The position numbers and the translations under genes are program-made. Below the pieces are notes generated by a model that saw nothing but the letters and a program-made list of their open reading frames with translations, had not been told where the DNA came from and did not search any database. Below are positions 6,632 through 14,239 of a stretch of DNA of 29,928 nt, one piece after another (position 1 is the stretch's first letter; every line of letters begins with the position of its first letter). Source of the DNA: a virus; the IMG/VR virus record IMGVR_UViG_3300042691_029476, positions 1 to 29,928 of that record; one strand, given 5' to 3'.

Positions 6632-7076
6632 CTATTGGCTCACCGTTCTGCTTGATCATCAGCGAACTTTTGACATTCGTGTTAGCGGAGAAAGCTTTTC
6701 AGAGGTTGTTGAAAAATATAAAACAAAAGACGGCCATCAGGTAATTGCCGTAAGGCCCTGCAGTAAAGAGGCTCCACAAAAGCCCGCCGGTGATTTTGCA
6801 GTTTGTTTTGATAGATTTCTTAGAGAGTTGGATGAAATGTCACTTGATCGACCAACATTGATTCAGCTCAAGGATAAACACCAGGCACTGAAGATCGTTG
6901 ATCAACTCAGGACATCCAGTATAGGTATTAAAGGGTTTTCTGGTGCTTTTCAAAAAGCGCGCCTTGACATTGAAGCGGATGTTCTTCATGGCTTTTATGT
7001 TCTTGGCGTTCAGTTTTGCTGGCCGGGCGATCAAGCTCTTGCGGATTTTGATTTACTAAAAGGTCATGCCAGCTAA
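6624..7076 (+). CDS. Unknown protein in the small-terminase position
   Basis: This 150-residue protein starts at the ATG at 6624, inside the end of the previous gene, and its 3' end overlaps the large terminase gene by 11 bp. Such tight coupling and position suggest a packaging role, and small terminase is the usual occupant. I see no helix-turn-helix, however. The N-terminal 50 residues look like alternating strands (YWLTVLLDHQRTFDIRV). Residues 85-120 form helices (LIQLKDKHQALKIVDQLR). I do not assign a function. Confidence 0.6.
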   Translation: MADYWLTVLLDHQRTFDIRVSGESFSEVVEKYKTKDGHQVIAVRPCSKEAPQKPAGDFAVCFDRFLRELDEMSLDRPTLIQLKDKHQALKIVDQLRTSSIGIKGFSGAFQKARLDIEADVLHGFYVLGVQFCWPGDQALADFDLLKGHAS

Positions 7077-8469
7077 GTCGAGATCGAATGCTTATGCCGA
7101 TCAAATGGCTGTGAAGAACCTGGGCTTACTTGCAAGCCCGGAGGTTCTTCAGAGGCTTAGGAGGCGATCTACGTCTTCTTTTGACGTTAAAGCAGCTGAA
7201 GCAAAAATCCTTGAAGATCTTTTGCCATATCAAAGAGTTTTTGTTACGGATTTTCAGCATAAATATGTAGGTTTTTGTGGGGGCTATGGCTCTGGTAAAA
7301 CCTACTCCCTTGTGTGCAAGCAGTTGCTGCTGTGCTTTCGTTCTCAGGGGTTTACCCATTTGTTTCTTGAGCCGACAATCCCACTAATCGACGATGTTGC
7401 GCTTCCTACGTGGAACGCAGTTCTTGAAAAGTACGCGATTCCTCACTCTTTCAAGGTTTCGCCTAGGCCTGTATTCAAGCTTTTTCTTCCAGGGGGAGAA
7501 ACGCCTGTTCTTTTGAGGTCGATGGAAAACTACGAAAGGCTTATCGGCGTAAACGCTGCTTCAATTGCCTCGGACGAAACAGATACAACGCGCCAGGAAA
7601 TTGCAGAAAAGGCGATGATTAGGCTTCAGGGCCGCGTCAGGGTTGGGAACTGTCCGCAGATCGCTGCCGCATCCACGCCCGAAGGGTATGGATTTATGTA
7701 TAGCTTTTTTGAAGAGCAAAAATCAGAAAACAAAAAACTTTACAGGGGCAAATCTGAAGACAATCCTCACCTTGATAAGAGCTTTGTCGAAGACCTTAAA
7801 CAAAAGTATCATCCGCAGCTGGTCAAAGCCTATCTAAACGGTGAATTTGTAAACCTTGAGTCGGCGACTGTTTTTTACGAATTTAAGAGAGACAAGCACG
7901 TTTCTGGAATTTTCCTGCCAGAAAGAAATGAAAGGATTGTGTTTGGCGCTGACTTTAACGTTGGGCAATGTCACGCTGTCTATGGAGTTGTGAGGCCTGG
8001 GCAAAAGTCGCAAGAGCTTCACTGCTTTGCTGAGTCAAAAGTTTCTGATACATTCTCTCTGGTTACCCACCTTCAGCAAAAGTACCCCCATCACCTTTCG
8101 GCTGGCTTGATTACTTGCTATCCCGACGCAAGTGGAGCGCATGATTCCACTTCCTCAACTCAAAGTGATCACGAAATCTTGAGAAGCGCAGGAGTGAAAG
8201 TGGTCGCTGAGCGCAGAAACCCGCCAGTTGCAGAAACCCTTGCACATGCCAATGTTCATTTGCACAGGGATTTAATCAAGGTCAATCCGACCACTTGTCA
8301 CGATACGATTACGGCAATGGAAAGATGGTCTTACGATTCAAAAACCTTGAAGCCGGCAAAAGGCGGTGCTACCGACTACTCCCATGCTGGAGACGCTTTG
8401 AGATACTTGGTCTGGCAGGTTTTCCAGCGAGCAGGGATGAGAGCTGGACATGGTGGGCGCTGGAGGTGA
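7066..8469 (+). CDS. terL: Terminase large subunit
   Basis: This 467-residue protein is the packaging motor ATPase and nuclease. Walker A is GGYGSGKT (72-79), Walker B ends in Asp170-Glu171 (ASIASDE), and the coupling motif is AASTPEG (201-207). The nuclease domain shows Asp296 (FGADFN), Asp354 (YPDASG) and Asp443 (YSHAGDALRY), which are the expected metal ligands. The length is normal for the family. The ATG at 7066 lies within the end of the previous gene and has AAAGGT just upstream. A hairpin follows the gene before the portal. It translocates DNA into the prohead through the portal protein encoded next. Confidence 0.95.
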   Translation: MPAKSRSNAYADQMAVKNLGLLASPEVLQRLRRRSTSSFDVKAAEAKILEDLLPYQRVFVTDFQHKYVGFCGGYGSGKTYSLVCKQLLLCFRSQGFTHLFLEPTIPLIDDVALPTWNAVLEKYAIPHSFKVSPRPVFKLFLPGGETPVLLRSMENYERLIGVNAASIASDETDTTRQEIAEKAMIRLQGRVRVGNCPQIAAASTPEGYGFMYSFFEEQKSENKKLYRGKSEDNPHLDKSFVEDLKQKYHPQLVKAYLNGEFVNLESATVFYEFKRDKHVSGIFLPERNERIVFGADFNVGQCHAVYGVVRPGQKSQELHCFAESKVSDTFSLVTHLQQKYPHHLSAGLITCYPDASGAHDSTSSTQSDHEILRSAGVKVVAERRNPPVAETLAHANVHLHRDLIKVNPTTCHDTITAMERWSYDSKTLKPAKGGATDYSHAGDALRYLVWQVFQRAGMRAGHGGRWR

Positions 8470-8532
8470 TAGGATGGTCTGGCACTAGCGACTTTTCGGC
8501 GGGCAAGACAAGGGTCGCAAAACTTCGGTTGG

Positions 8533-8555
8533 GGGCTCCGAGTTTCTCGGGGCCC
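8533..8555 (+). terminator. Strong hairpin between terminase and portal
   Basis: GGGCTCCGAG (8533-8542) pairs with CTCGGGGCCC (8546-8555) over ten pairs, one of them T-G, around a 3-nt loop. The T tract is poor (TTGTG), so it may attenuate rather than stop transcription. A candidate minus-10 element follows 12 nt later. Confidence 0.5.
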
Positions 8556-8567
8556 TTGTGCTATGGC

Positions 8568-8573
8568 TAATAT
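8568..8573 (+). promoter_or_regulatory. GCTANNNT element before the portal gene
   Basis: GGC-TAATAT ends 23 nt before the chosen portal ATG at 8597. The near-constant distance also supports that start over the GTG at 8558, which lies upstream of the element. Confidence 0.45.
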
Positions 8574-8596
8574 CTCTTCATCCGGTTCCAAGTTTC

Positions 8597-10270
8597 ATGT
8601 CTTCTATCGATCTGCCAAATTCAATTATTCTTGCCGCAGACGATCTGGCAATTCCATTTGACAGGAGAGAGCCAGAGACAGAAAGGGTTTACAGTCAAGT
8701 AAGTGATGTAGACGCATACTCAATAGATCAAGCCGAGCAAGTTTCGCGGATCCTGCCAATCAGGTTTTGCACTCTGCCGGAATTTTACTTGGATGAGGCA
8801 GTCGATAATTACATTCCAAGGGATTACAAAGAGCATGAGCGAAGCTACGATGTTCGTAGAACGCGAGCAATGACATGCTTTGAACCGTTCTATTCGCATT
8901 ACGTTGACATTATTGTTGGTACAGCGCTGAGAAAGGGTGTAGTTTTGCCTCAAGACCTCACGGAAGAGTGGGAACGATTCTTTGAAAACGTAAACCTTGA
9001 AGGAAAATCAATTACGTCATTCGCTAAAACTCTTTTTACGGAGGCCTTGAATGGTGGCGTAGCCGGATTGATGGTCGATTATCCGCGGGTAGTCACTCAG
9101 GATAAAGCTGCTCAACGCAAAATGGCCCTTCGGCCATATTTTACCATTATCAAGGTCGATGATATTCTTGACTGTCGTTACGCTAACGGACCAATTGAAA
9201 TCAACGGAATTACCTCGTTTGAAACAAAGGTCACCTACCTCAGGATTAAATCTGAGATTAGAAGGGCGAGTCCTGATAATGAACATTTTGAAGAGGTCGT
9301 TCCGACGGTTGTCGTTTACGATATTCCTGAGCCAGGCTCCAGGGTGAGAGTCAGGATTTTTGAAAAAAGCACTTCAGGTGGGCCAAACAACTATTTCTCT
9401 CCCGAAGGAGGTACAACGTATCTTTCTATCAATTACATTCCATTCGTTCCCTGTTACGGCGGCAAAGAAGAGGCCTTTTGCCGTGCTCGACCGCTTCTTT
9501 ATGACATTGCAAGGCTTAACTTGCATCACTGGGCAACGTCTTCTGACCTTGCTGAAACAATTCACCTTAACTCTTCTCCGTTGCTGACTGGAACTGGCGT
9601 AAGGCCGGACGATGAAATTTACTCCGGTTCGGGCCGCAGTCTCTTTAGTCAGAATGAAAATGCAAGGTTCGGCATGGTCTCTCCAGGCATGGACGGAGCT
9701 GAGACAACGCTGAAAGAGCTTGCCAGGATTGAGAGTGCAATGGATAGGCTTGCAGCTATTGCGATCGCTCCCGGCAAGAGCCAGGTTGAATCTGGATTTG
9801 CTAAGCTTCTCGACCGATCTCAGTCTGATTCGCAGCTTGCTGTTCTTGTTGGGATGCTGCAAGATTGCTTTAACAGGGCGATTTGGTATGCGTCTGGCTA
9901 TAGAAGTGATTCCTATCCCGTGATCAAGGTCACCATTAGCAAGAACTTCATTCCAGCGAAGCTTCACAGTCAGCAGGTAATGGCAATCAACTCCCTTTAC
10001 AAGGATTCGGAGGCGATTCCGATTGGCACTTTCCTTGAAATGCTTGAAGCCGGCGAAATGTTTGAGGGAATGCACGGATTTAATGTGAAAGTTTTGCTTG
10101 AGAAGATGGGGCTTACAGGTTCTGAGCGAAGGTCAGAAATCTTAAAAGCCTCGTCTGGTTCGGATGAAGTCAATCGTCGTATTTACGTTGAGTCGGCCCA
10201 TGATGAATCGCTTGCCACCGGCGCCGGAGGAGAACCGGCCGAGGGATCCATTGAAACACCCGAGCAATGA
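8597..10270 (+). CDS. Portal protein (DUF4055 type)
   Basis: This 557-residue protein matches DUF4055-type portals. It has YIPRDYKEHERSYDVRRTRA near residue 70, then the helical segment around FYSHYVDIIVG. Next comes NVNLEGKSITSFAKTLFTEA with G-G-V-A-G-L-M-V-D-Y after it, and a central block with IARLNLHHWATSSDLAETIH. The portal forms the twelve-subunit ring through which DNA enters and leaves the head, and it docks the terminase encoded upstream. The C-terminal 60 residues are helical, charged and less conserved. The start is the ATG at 8597, 23 nt after a minus-10-like element. Only 31 nt separate it from the scaffold gene. Confidence 0.88.
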   Translation: MSSIDLPNSIILAADDLAIPFDRREPETERVYSQVSDVDAYSIDQAEQVSRILPIRFCTLPEFYLDEAVDNYIPRDYKEHERSYDVRRTRAMTCFEPFYSHYVDIIVGTALRKGVVLPQDLTEEWERFFENVNLEGKSITSFAKTLFTEALNGGVAGLMVDYPRVVTQDKAAQRKMALRPYFTIIKVDDILDCRYANGPIEINGITSFETKVTYLRIKSEIRRASPDNEHFEEVVPTVVVYDIPEPGSRVRVRIFEKSTSGGPNNYFSPEGGTTYLSINYIPFVPCYGGKEEAFCRARPLLYDIARLNLHHWATSSDLAETIHLNSSPLLTGTGVRPDDEIYSGSGRSLFSQNENARFGMVSPGMDGAETTLKELARIESAMDRLAAIAIAPGKSQVESGFAKLLDRSQSDSQLAVLVGMLQDCFNRAIWYASGYRSDSYPVIKVTISKNFIPAKLHSQQVMAINSLYKDSEAIPIGTFLEMLEAGEMFEGMHGFNVKVLLEKMGLTGSERRSEILKASSGSDEVNRRIYVESAHDESLATGAGGEPAEGSIETPEQ

Positions 10271-10272
10271 AG

Positions 10273-10278
10273 TAGGAT
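10273..10278 (+). promoter_or_regulatory. Weak minus-10-like element before the scaffold gene
   Basis: TAGGAT ends 23 nt before the ATG at 10302. The preceding bases are AG rather than GC, so it fits the local consensus less well than the others. Confidence 0.3.
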
Positions 10279-10301
10279 CAACGTGGTGACGCAATCGTTT
10301 T

Positions 10302-11150
10302 ATGTCGAACCAGGAAAACCAGTCAATCGAAGAGCTGCAAGCCAAGCTGCAGGAGAGCGAGACAAAGCTGAAAGCCCTTGAGCGCACAAAAGCGGGGCTT
10401 CTTGGCGATCTGCAAAAACGCAAAAGCGTTGAGCGTCTGGCCAAGGCCGCCGGCATTGATCTGTCCGCCGAGGACTTCGAGGATCAGTTGGTTGGACTGC
10501 TGTCGTCCAGGTCGGCGACTCCAGTGGCACAGGCTCAGGAAGCCCCATCCCAGCCTGCTGGAAGCCCCTCTGATTCGGTCGCGAAGCGTTCTGCCGAGTC
10601 AGCACCTGCCTCGCCTTCTAGCGCCGTTGAGGAGGCGATGCGGGCGCAGCTTGCCTCAATGCAAAAGCAGATGAATGACCTGAACGAAAAGCTCAAGCAA
10701 ACAGAAAAAGAAAAGCATCAAGAGCGGCAAGCCAGGCTTGATGAGTACAAGCGCTCTGTCGTTATGCAAGAACTTGAAAAAGCTGGATGCAAGCGACCCG
10801 CTCATGTGTACGCTTTGCAGGGCAAGCAGTTTCGACTGCTTGATGACGGAGAAACCGTTGTCTACGGTCCAGAAGAAAACCCCGTCAACGTTGGCGACGC
10901 TATTAGCAACCTGGAAAAAGATGATGAGTATTCAATTTACTTTCCGGGTGTTGTTGCCACTGGTTCAGGGCTTCCCAGTTCTCGGTCTTATGCGCCTGTT
11001 AGCGAAAATCCTTTTATGAAGTCAACCGCTAACGCTACTAAGGCATCTGAAATCGTTGGTCGTGACCGTGCATACGCTCAACGACTTGTTCAGCAAGCTC
11101 GCGCTCGTGGTGATCTTGATCCGATTTTGGCGCGAATTGTCGGTTACTGA
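10302..11150 (+). CDS. Capsid scaffolding protein
   Basis: This 282-residue, highly charged protein lies between portal and capsid genes, the usual scaffold position. Residues 5-45 and 115-150 are heptad-like coiled coils (SIEELQAKLQESETKLKAL; QMNDLNEKLKQTEKEKHQE). They are separated by a Pro/Ser/Ala-rich disordered linker (70-110). The C-terminal third is mixed and ends in a basic helix (AYAQRLVQQARARGDLD), which in known scaffolds binds the coat protein. It should guide prohead assembly and then leave. No protease gene is seen nearby. A terminator-like hairpin follows 26 nt after the stop. Confidence 0.72.
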   Translation: MSNQENQSIEELQAKLQESETKLKALERTKAGLLGDLQKRKSVERLAKAAGIDLSAEDFEDQLVGLLSSRSATPVAQAQEAPSQPAGSPSDSVAKRSAESAPASPSSAVEEAMRAQLASMQKQMNDLNEKLKQTEKEKHQERQARLDEYKRSVVMQELEKAGCKRPAHVYALQGKQFRLLDDGETVVYGPEENPVNVGDAISNLEKDDEYSIYFPGVVATGSGLPSSRSYAPVSENPFMKSTANATKASEIVGRDRAYAQRLVQQARARGDLDPILARIVGY

Positions 11151-11176
11151 CGGTCTGTAAATCGCTGCTGCTCTTG

Positions 11177-11214
11177 GACGCTTCCAGTACCGCGGTGCGG
11201 AAGCGTCTTATATT
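11177..11214 (+). terminator. Rho-independent terminator after the scaffold gene
   Basis: GACGCTTCC (11177-11185) pairs perfectly with GGAAGCGTC (11199-11207) across a 13-nt loop, followed by TTATATTA. It probably ends the packaging/portal/scaffold transcript. Confidence 0.6.
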
Positions 11215-11265
11215 ATAGATAGATCGTAAAATCTTGTCAGCGCATTTTCACTAGCCACCCTTGGC

Positions 11266-11271
11266 TAGAGT
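11266..11271 (+). promoter_or_regulatory. GCTANNNT element before the small basic gene cluster
   Basis: TTGGC-TAGAGT ends 22 nt before the ATG at 11294 and follows the terminator at 11177-11214. No minus-35 box is visible. An AGGAG Shine-Dalgarno site lies close to the start. Confidence 0.5.
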
Positions 11272-11293
11272 CCTCGTGTGACGAGGAGCCGCC

Positions 11294-11455
11294 ATGCCAC
11301 TTAAAAAAGGAAAATCTCAGAAAGCAATTTCTAAAAACATTTCAACACTTCGTAAAGAGGGCCGACCAGAAAAGCAGGCAATTGCGATCGCCTATTCGAT
11401 GGCTGGCAAAAGCAGGAAGAAGTCTAAAAGGAGTAAAAAGGAGATGAAGAAATGA
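11294..11455 (+). CDS. Small basic phage protein (SQKAISKNI type)
   Basis: This gene encodes 53 residues, over a third of them Lys or Arg. The pattern [16 protein letters not shown], then [20 protein letters not shown] and a Lys-rich tail, is a conserved small-protein family of phage head regions (I recall DUF6496). Its role is not established. The ATG is preceded by GAGGAG about 8 nt away, one of the few good Shine-Dalgarno sites here. Its stop overlaps the next start in an ATGA junction, so translation is coupled. A HIP1 site lies inside it at 11384. Confidence 0.75.
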   Translation: MPLKKGKSQKAISKNISTLRKEGRPEKQAIAIAYSMAGKSRKKSKRSKKEMKK

Positions 11456-11622
11456 GGGCAAAAAACGTTCCAACAAACAAAGCTCTGTACGCTCGGGTCA
11501 AGCAAGAGGCTAAGCGTAGGTTTCAGGTTTATCCAAGCGCATACGCAAACGGCTGGTTGGTTCGAGAGTACAAGAAGCGCGGCGGCAAGTATCGGGTAGC
11601 CGGAGGAAAAACAAGTGGCTAA
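11452..11622 (+). CDS. Small basic protein, DUF5872-like N-terminal part
   Basis: This 56-residue protein contains [20 protein letters not shown] followed by [14 protein letters not shown]. It is a conserved module I know from phages and giant viruses, where it belongs to DUF5872-type proteins. It ends soon after the module. The gene starts in an ATGA overlap with the previous stop. Its own stop overlaps the GTG of the next gene by 8 bp in another frame. The next gene appears to encode the second half of the same family architecture. Confidence 0.72.
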   Translation: MRAKNVPTNKALYARVKQEAKRRFQVYPSAYANGWLVREYKKRGGKYRVAGGKTSG

Positions 11623-11872
11623 ACGAGGTCGCGGTAATCTTGGCAGGTGGTTCGCCGAAGAGTGGGTTGACATTAAGACCGGCAAGCCCTGTGGTAGGCA
11701 AACCGGCGAAAAGCGAAGAAGTTATCCGGCATGTAGACCGTCAAAACGTGTTTCGAGTGAAACACCAAAAACAGCTTCTGAGCTTTCCGAGAAAGAAAAG
11801 CAAAAGTTTAAGCGTAAAAAAATAAGTTCCAAAAAAATTGATTATCAGCATAAGCGTAAAAAATCTCGTTAA
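11615..11872 (+). CDS. Small basic protein, DUF5872-like C-terminal part
   Basis: This 85-residue protein starts with GTG inside the previous gene. It contains LGRWFAEEWVDIKTGKPCGR, then YPACRPSKRVSSETPKTASE, and a Lys/Arg-rich tail. These blocks are conserved in phage and giant-virus small proteins; the two cysteines may bind metal. In relatives I recall, the YPSAYANAWLV and WVDIKTGKPCGR modules occur together in one protein, so the pair here looks like a split version. The function is unknown. Strong basic charge suggests contact with nucleic acid inside the capsid, which is inference. Confidence 0.72.
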   Translation: MAKRGRGNLGRWFAEEWVDIKTGKPCGRQTGEKRRSYPACRPSKRVSSETPKTASELSEKEKQKFKRKKISSKKIDYQHKRKKSR

Positions 11873-11880
11873 TTTTGGTC

Positions 11881-12183
11881 ATGGCACAAAAACCAATCAA
11901 AAAGAAGCGCAAGACAGCCGCTTTTTACGCAAGCAACCCTGAAGCTCGCAAGAAAAAAGCAGCATATGATAAAAAGTACCATTCTACGCCAGAACGCAAA
12001 AAGTATCGCGCAGAATTGCTTGCTGAGCGTCGAAGAAGGGGAATTGATGGCAAGGGTGGTGATGATGTGAGTCATGTTGCCGGTGGTGGCTTTATTAGGG
12101 AAAACCCGTCAACCAATAGGGCAAGAAACGGTCACGGCAACAATCGCAGGCTTGCTCCTAGGCGTCGTCGTAGGGCCGCCTGA
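11881..12183 (+). CDS. Conserved small basic phage protein (KKYHSTPERKKYR family)
   Basis: This 100-residue, extremely basic protein contains SNPEARKKKAAYDKKYHSTP, then RKKYRAELLAERRRRG, a GKGGDDVSH motif and NRARNGHG. It belongs to a family seen next to the other small proteins of this cluster in phages and in large DNA viruses of eukaryotes. Its function is not known. It lies 8 nt after the previous gene. The ATG at 11881 is preferred over a TTG at 11875. The arginine-rich C-terminus (APRRRRRAA) suggests nucleic-acid binding. Confidence 0.75.
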   Translation: MAQKPIKKKRKTAAFYASNPEARKKKAAYDKKYHSTPERKKYRAELLAERRRRGIDGKGGDDVSHVAGGGFIRENPSTNRARNGHGNNRRLAPRRRRRAA

Positions 12184-12191
12184 ACAACTGC

Positions 12192-12197
12192 TAGCCT
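12192..12197 (+). promoter_or_regulatory. GCTANNNT element before the gene at 12222
   Basis: TGC-TAGCCT fits an extended minus-10 and ends 24 nt before the ATG at 12222. No minus-35 box is visible. Confidence 0.4.
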
Positions 12198-12221
12198 GCC
12201 AATAGCGATGGCATCAACTCA

Positions 12222-12515
12222 ATGGCAATCCCCGATCGAGTCAAGAACAAAATGAAAGAGCTTGGCTTGTCAGGAGTAAACAAGCCCAAAAAGACTCCTG
12301 GCCATCCCACAAAGTCTCATGTAGTAATGGCAAAAGAGGGAGATACCTACAAGGTGGTCAGATTTGGTCAACAAGGTGTTGAAGGAGCCGGGAGCAATCC
12401 ACGAACCGAAGCTGAAAAAGCAAGGCGCCGGAGCTATTACGCTAGGCACAATGCACAGGGTGCGCCCACATCCAAGCTTTCTGCAAAGTATTGGAGCCAT
12501 AAAGTGAAGTGGTAA
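12222..12515 (+). CDS. Conserved phage protein with FGQQGV motif
   Basis: This 97-residue basic protein shows RVKNKMKELGLSGVNKPKKT, TKSHVVMAKEG, VRFGQQGVEGAG and a final KLSAKYWSHKVKW. This motif order is shared by small proteins of phages and giant viruses, in which an arginine- and lysine-rich helix precedes the YWxxKVKW ending. The role is unknown. It is the last of five adjacent small basic genes between scaffold and capsid. That place suggests capsid-interior or DNA-condensing proteins rather than scaffold components. Confidence 0.75.
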   Translation: MAIPDRVKNKMKELGLSGVNKPKKTPGHPTKSHVVMAKEGDTYKVVRFGQQGVEGAGSNPRTEAEKARRRSYYARHNAQGAPTSKLSAKYWSHKVKW

Positions 12516-12611
12516 TCATGTGCCTCTGATTCGGTTACCCCTTGGCGATTGTCATTTACGTCGCAAATTTCGCGTAAGTGATGGCTTGTCCATTTAGTCT
12601 CGGGGTTTAGC

Positions 12612-12617
12612 TATCCT
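12612..12617 (+). promoter_or_regulatory. GCTANNNT element before the gene at 12643
   Basis: TTTAGC-TATCCT ends 25 nt before the ATG at 12643. TTGTCC at 12586 is a poorly spaced minus-35 candidate. Confidence 0.45.
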
Positions 12618-12642
12618 CCTCGTAGAGCCACGCCCCATCTCA

Positions 12643-12951
12643 ATGACTGTCTCTGGCGCCTACCGATCCTCTACCAACATGCGTGGCGGCCAATCCGCCA
12701 CCGTTGTTGATGAAGTTCTGACTTCCATCGTGCTTTGTGGTCGCAGCCTGAAAAACTGGACCTTCATCCTGAATGATGCCTTCACGAAGGCTCAACTGGA
12801 TGAGCTTCTTGCCTCGGCTCCGACCGTTACTGGCACCAAAACCATCAACGCTCTGACTACTGCTGGCTGGGCAGCAATGAATGGCGGTCAAAAAACTGCA
12901 ATGATTGCAGCTTTCCTTGCAAAAGGCTACGTGCTGACTCCTGATCCCTGA
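12643..12951 (+). CDS. Hypothetical virion-region protein
   Basis: I do not recognise this 102-residue protein. It starts with a Ser/Thr/Gly-rich segment, then DEVLTSIVLCGRSLKNWTFI, a predicted helix (AFTKAQLDELLAS), a Thr-rich strand and two helices, ending KGYVLTPDP. It is not basic, unlike the five genes before it. It has its own minus-10-like element and is closed by a strong terminator, so it forms a one-gene transcription unit directly before the major capsid gene. A decoration or minor capsid role is possible but only by position. Confidence 0.65.
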   Translation: MTVSGAYRSSTNMRGGQSATVVDEVLTSIVLCGRSLKNWTFILNDAFTKAQLDELLASAPTVTGTKTINALTTAGWAAMNGGQKTAMIAAFLAKGYVLTPDP

Positions 12952-12987
12952 TACGCAATCAGGTTTTACTTGTAGCACCTATTACTT

Positions 12988-13021
12988 AATGCCAGCATTT
13001 TTGATGCTGGCATTTTTATTT
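12988..13021 (+). terminator. Strong Rho-independent terminator
   Basis: AATGCCAGCAT (12988-12998) pairs with ATGCTGGCATT (13004-13014) over about ten perfect pairs around a 5-nt loop, followed by TTTTATTT. It separates the unit ending at 12951 from the capsid gene. Confidence 0.87.
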
Positions 13022-13070
13022 GGTTAGACGAGACTGTCAGAGTCAGTCCACCTGCAGAACTCGACTTCTT

Positions 13071-13103
13071 TGGCTATTATCCAGGCAAGAGAGGCAGTGC
13101 CTC
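13071..13103 (+). promoter_or_regulatory. Candidate capsid promoter and leader dyad
   Basis: TTGGC-TATTAT (hexamer 13075-13080) is the best minus-10 match of the late set. It leaves a leader of about 90 nt before the capsid ATG. The leader contains the palindrome GAGGCAGTGCCTC (13091-13103) near the predicted transcript start. Confidence 0.5.
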
Positions 13104-13176
13104 GCAGCAATGGCAGCAGTGCTGTGAAGCTGAACCAACAATGGTAACCACTTAACCACTTTTCGCCTCTCCGACC

Positions 13177-14163
13177 ATGCTTCTCGCAGGTGTCCCCCTC
13201 ATTCCTGAGCTGTTTTTTGATTACCAGCAGGAAGAGATTCGCGACAAGAACGCTCTTGTCACCTCTGGTCTGATGACCACGAACGCCGCAATTCAGGCTG
13301 AATTTGACAAAGGCGGCAAAACGGTTGATCTTCCGTTTTACGGAGATCTGACCGGCGACTCGGAACTTGATTCCGATGTCACCCCTTCCAACCCCACGGA
13401 AATTGCTGGTGACCTTCAGGTTGGCGTCCGCAACATGCGGCGCAAGAGCTGGAAGTCCAGCGACCTGGCGGCCGATCTCTCTGGCAGCGACCCCTCTCAG
13501 GCAATTGCTCGTAGCACGGGCCGTTACTGGATCCGGGACATGCAAGTCGTTGCTCGAAGCATTCTCAGCGGCCTGTTTGGTACTGGCGGTCCGCTTGCCA
13601 CTAGCCACGCTGTTGGCAGCAACTCAACGGCCCTTTCTCCCGGCCTGATGGTCGATGGTATTGCCAAGCTTGGCGATGCTGGAGATGAGCTGACAGGCGT
13701 AATGATGCACTCTGCAATTTATTACGCTCTGATGAAGCTTGACTTGATTGTCCCGGCTTCTACAACGTCTCAAATTGATTCTCGACTGTCCGAACAGGCT
13801 CTCGAAAAGGGGACTTACTACGGCCGTCCGGTTTTTGTTGACGACAAGCTTCCTTTCACGGCTGGCGCTGGGCCGTCCGGTCAGACGGTTTACGACACGT
13901 TCTTCTTTGGTCCTGGTGCATTTGCTTACGCAACCGCGAAGGCAAAATCGCCTGTAGAGACTGATCGCGACAAGTTTTTGGGGATTGACTTTTTGATCAA
14001 TCGCGCTCATTACCTTGTCCACCCGAACGGTGTAAGCTGGCGCGGAAATGCTGCTCAAAACAGCCCCACCAACGCCGAGCTTGCGACTCCCACCAACTGG
14101 GTCAAGGTGTTTGATGACGATCGGAACATTCGGATTACCCGGATGCGTTCTTACGTTTCCTGA
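13177..14163 (+). CDS. Major capsid protein
   Basis: This 328-residue protein lies after the scaffold and looks like an HK97-fold coat protein. The N-terminal arm is helical and polar (FDYQQEEIRDKNALVTSG), then comes TVDLPFYGDLTGDSE in the extended-loop region. The GDLQVGVRNMRRKSW and LSEQALEKGTYYGRPVFVDD segments are typical of coat proteins of this class, as is the C-terminal IDFLINRAHYLVHPNGVSW. Many copies should form the head. No prohead protease or separate N-terminal processing domain is seen, in line with its short length. It has its own promoter candidate and terminator, as expected for the most abundant product. Confidence 0.85.
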   Translation: MLLAGVPLIPELFFDYQQEEIRDKNALVTSGLMTTNAAIQAEFDKGGKTVDLPFYGDLTGDSELDSDVTPSNPTEIAGDLQVGVRNMRRKSWKSSDLAADLSGSDPSQAIARSTGRYWIRDMQVVARSILSGLFGTGGPLATSHAVGSNSTALSPGLMVDGIAKLGDAGDELTGVMMHSAIYYALMKLDLIVPASTTSQIDSRLSEQALEKGTYYGRPVFVDDKLPFTAGAGPSGQTVYDTFFFGPGAFAYATAKAKSPVETDRDKFLGIDFLINRAHYLVHPNGVSWRGNAAQNSPTNAELATPTNWVKVFDDDRNIRITRMRSYVS

Positions 14164-14179
14164 TCCACTTGAATCGGTG

Positions 14180-14222
14180 ACTCCGCTTAACGAGTATCAA
14201 GCTCGCTAGGCGGAGTTTAATT
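14180..14222 (+). terminator. Terminator after the capsid gene
   Basis: ACTCCGC (14180-14186) pairs with GCGGAGT (14210-14216). An inner CGAG/CTCG stem (14191-14194 and 14202-14205) stacks inside, and TTTAATT follows. It fits a Rho-independent terminator 17 nt after the capsid stop, possibly leaky because the connector genes follow without a clear promoter. Confidence 0.65.
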
Positions 14223-14239
14223 CACTTATCTGACAAACC

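Noticed and set aside
9374-10075. Minus-strand open frame of 233 codons
   Set aside because: It lies entirely within the portal gene, is antisense to recognisable domains, and has no family features.
9761-11391. HIP1 octamers as a host marker
   Set aside because: Only two GCGATCGC sites occur in 30 kb, too few to indicate a HIP1-rich host.
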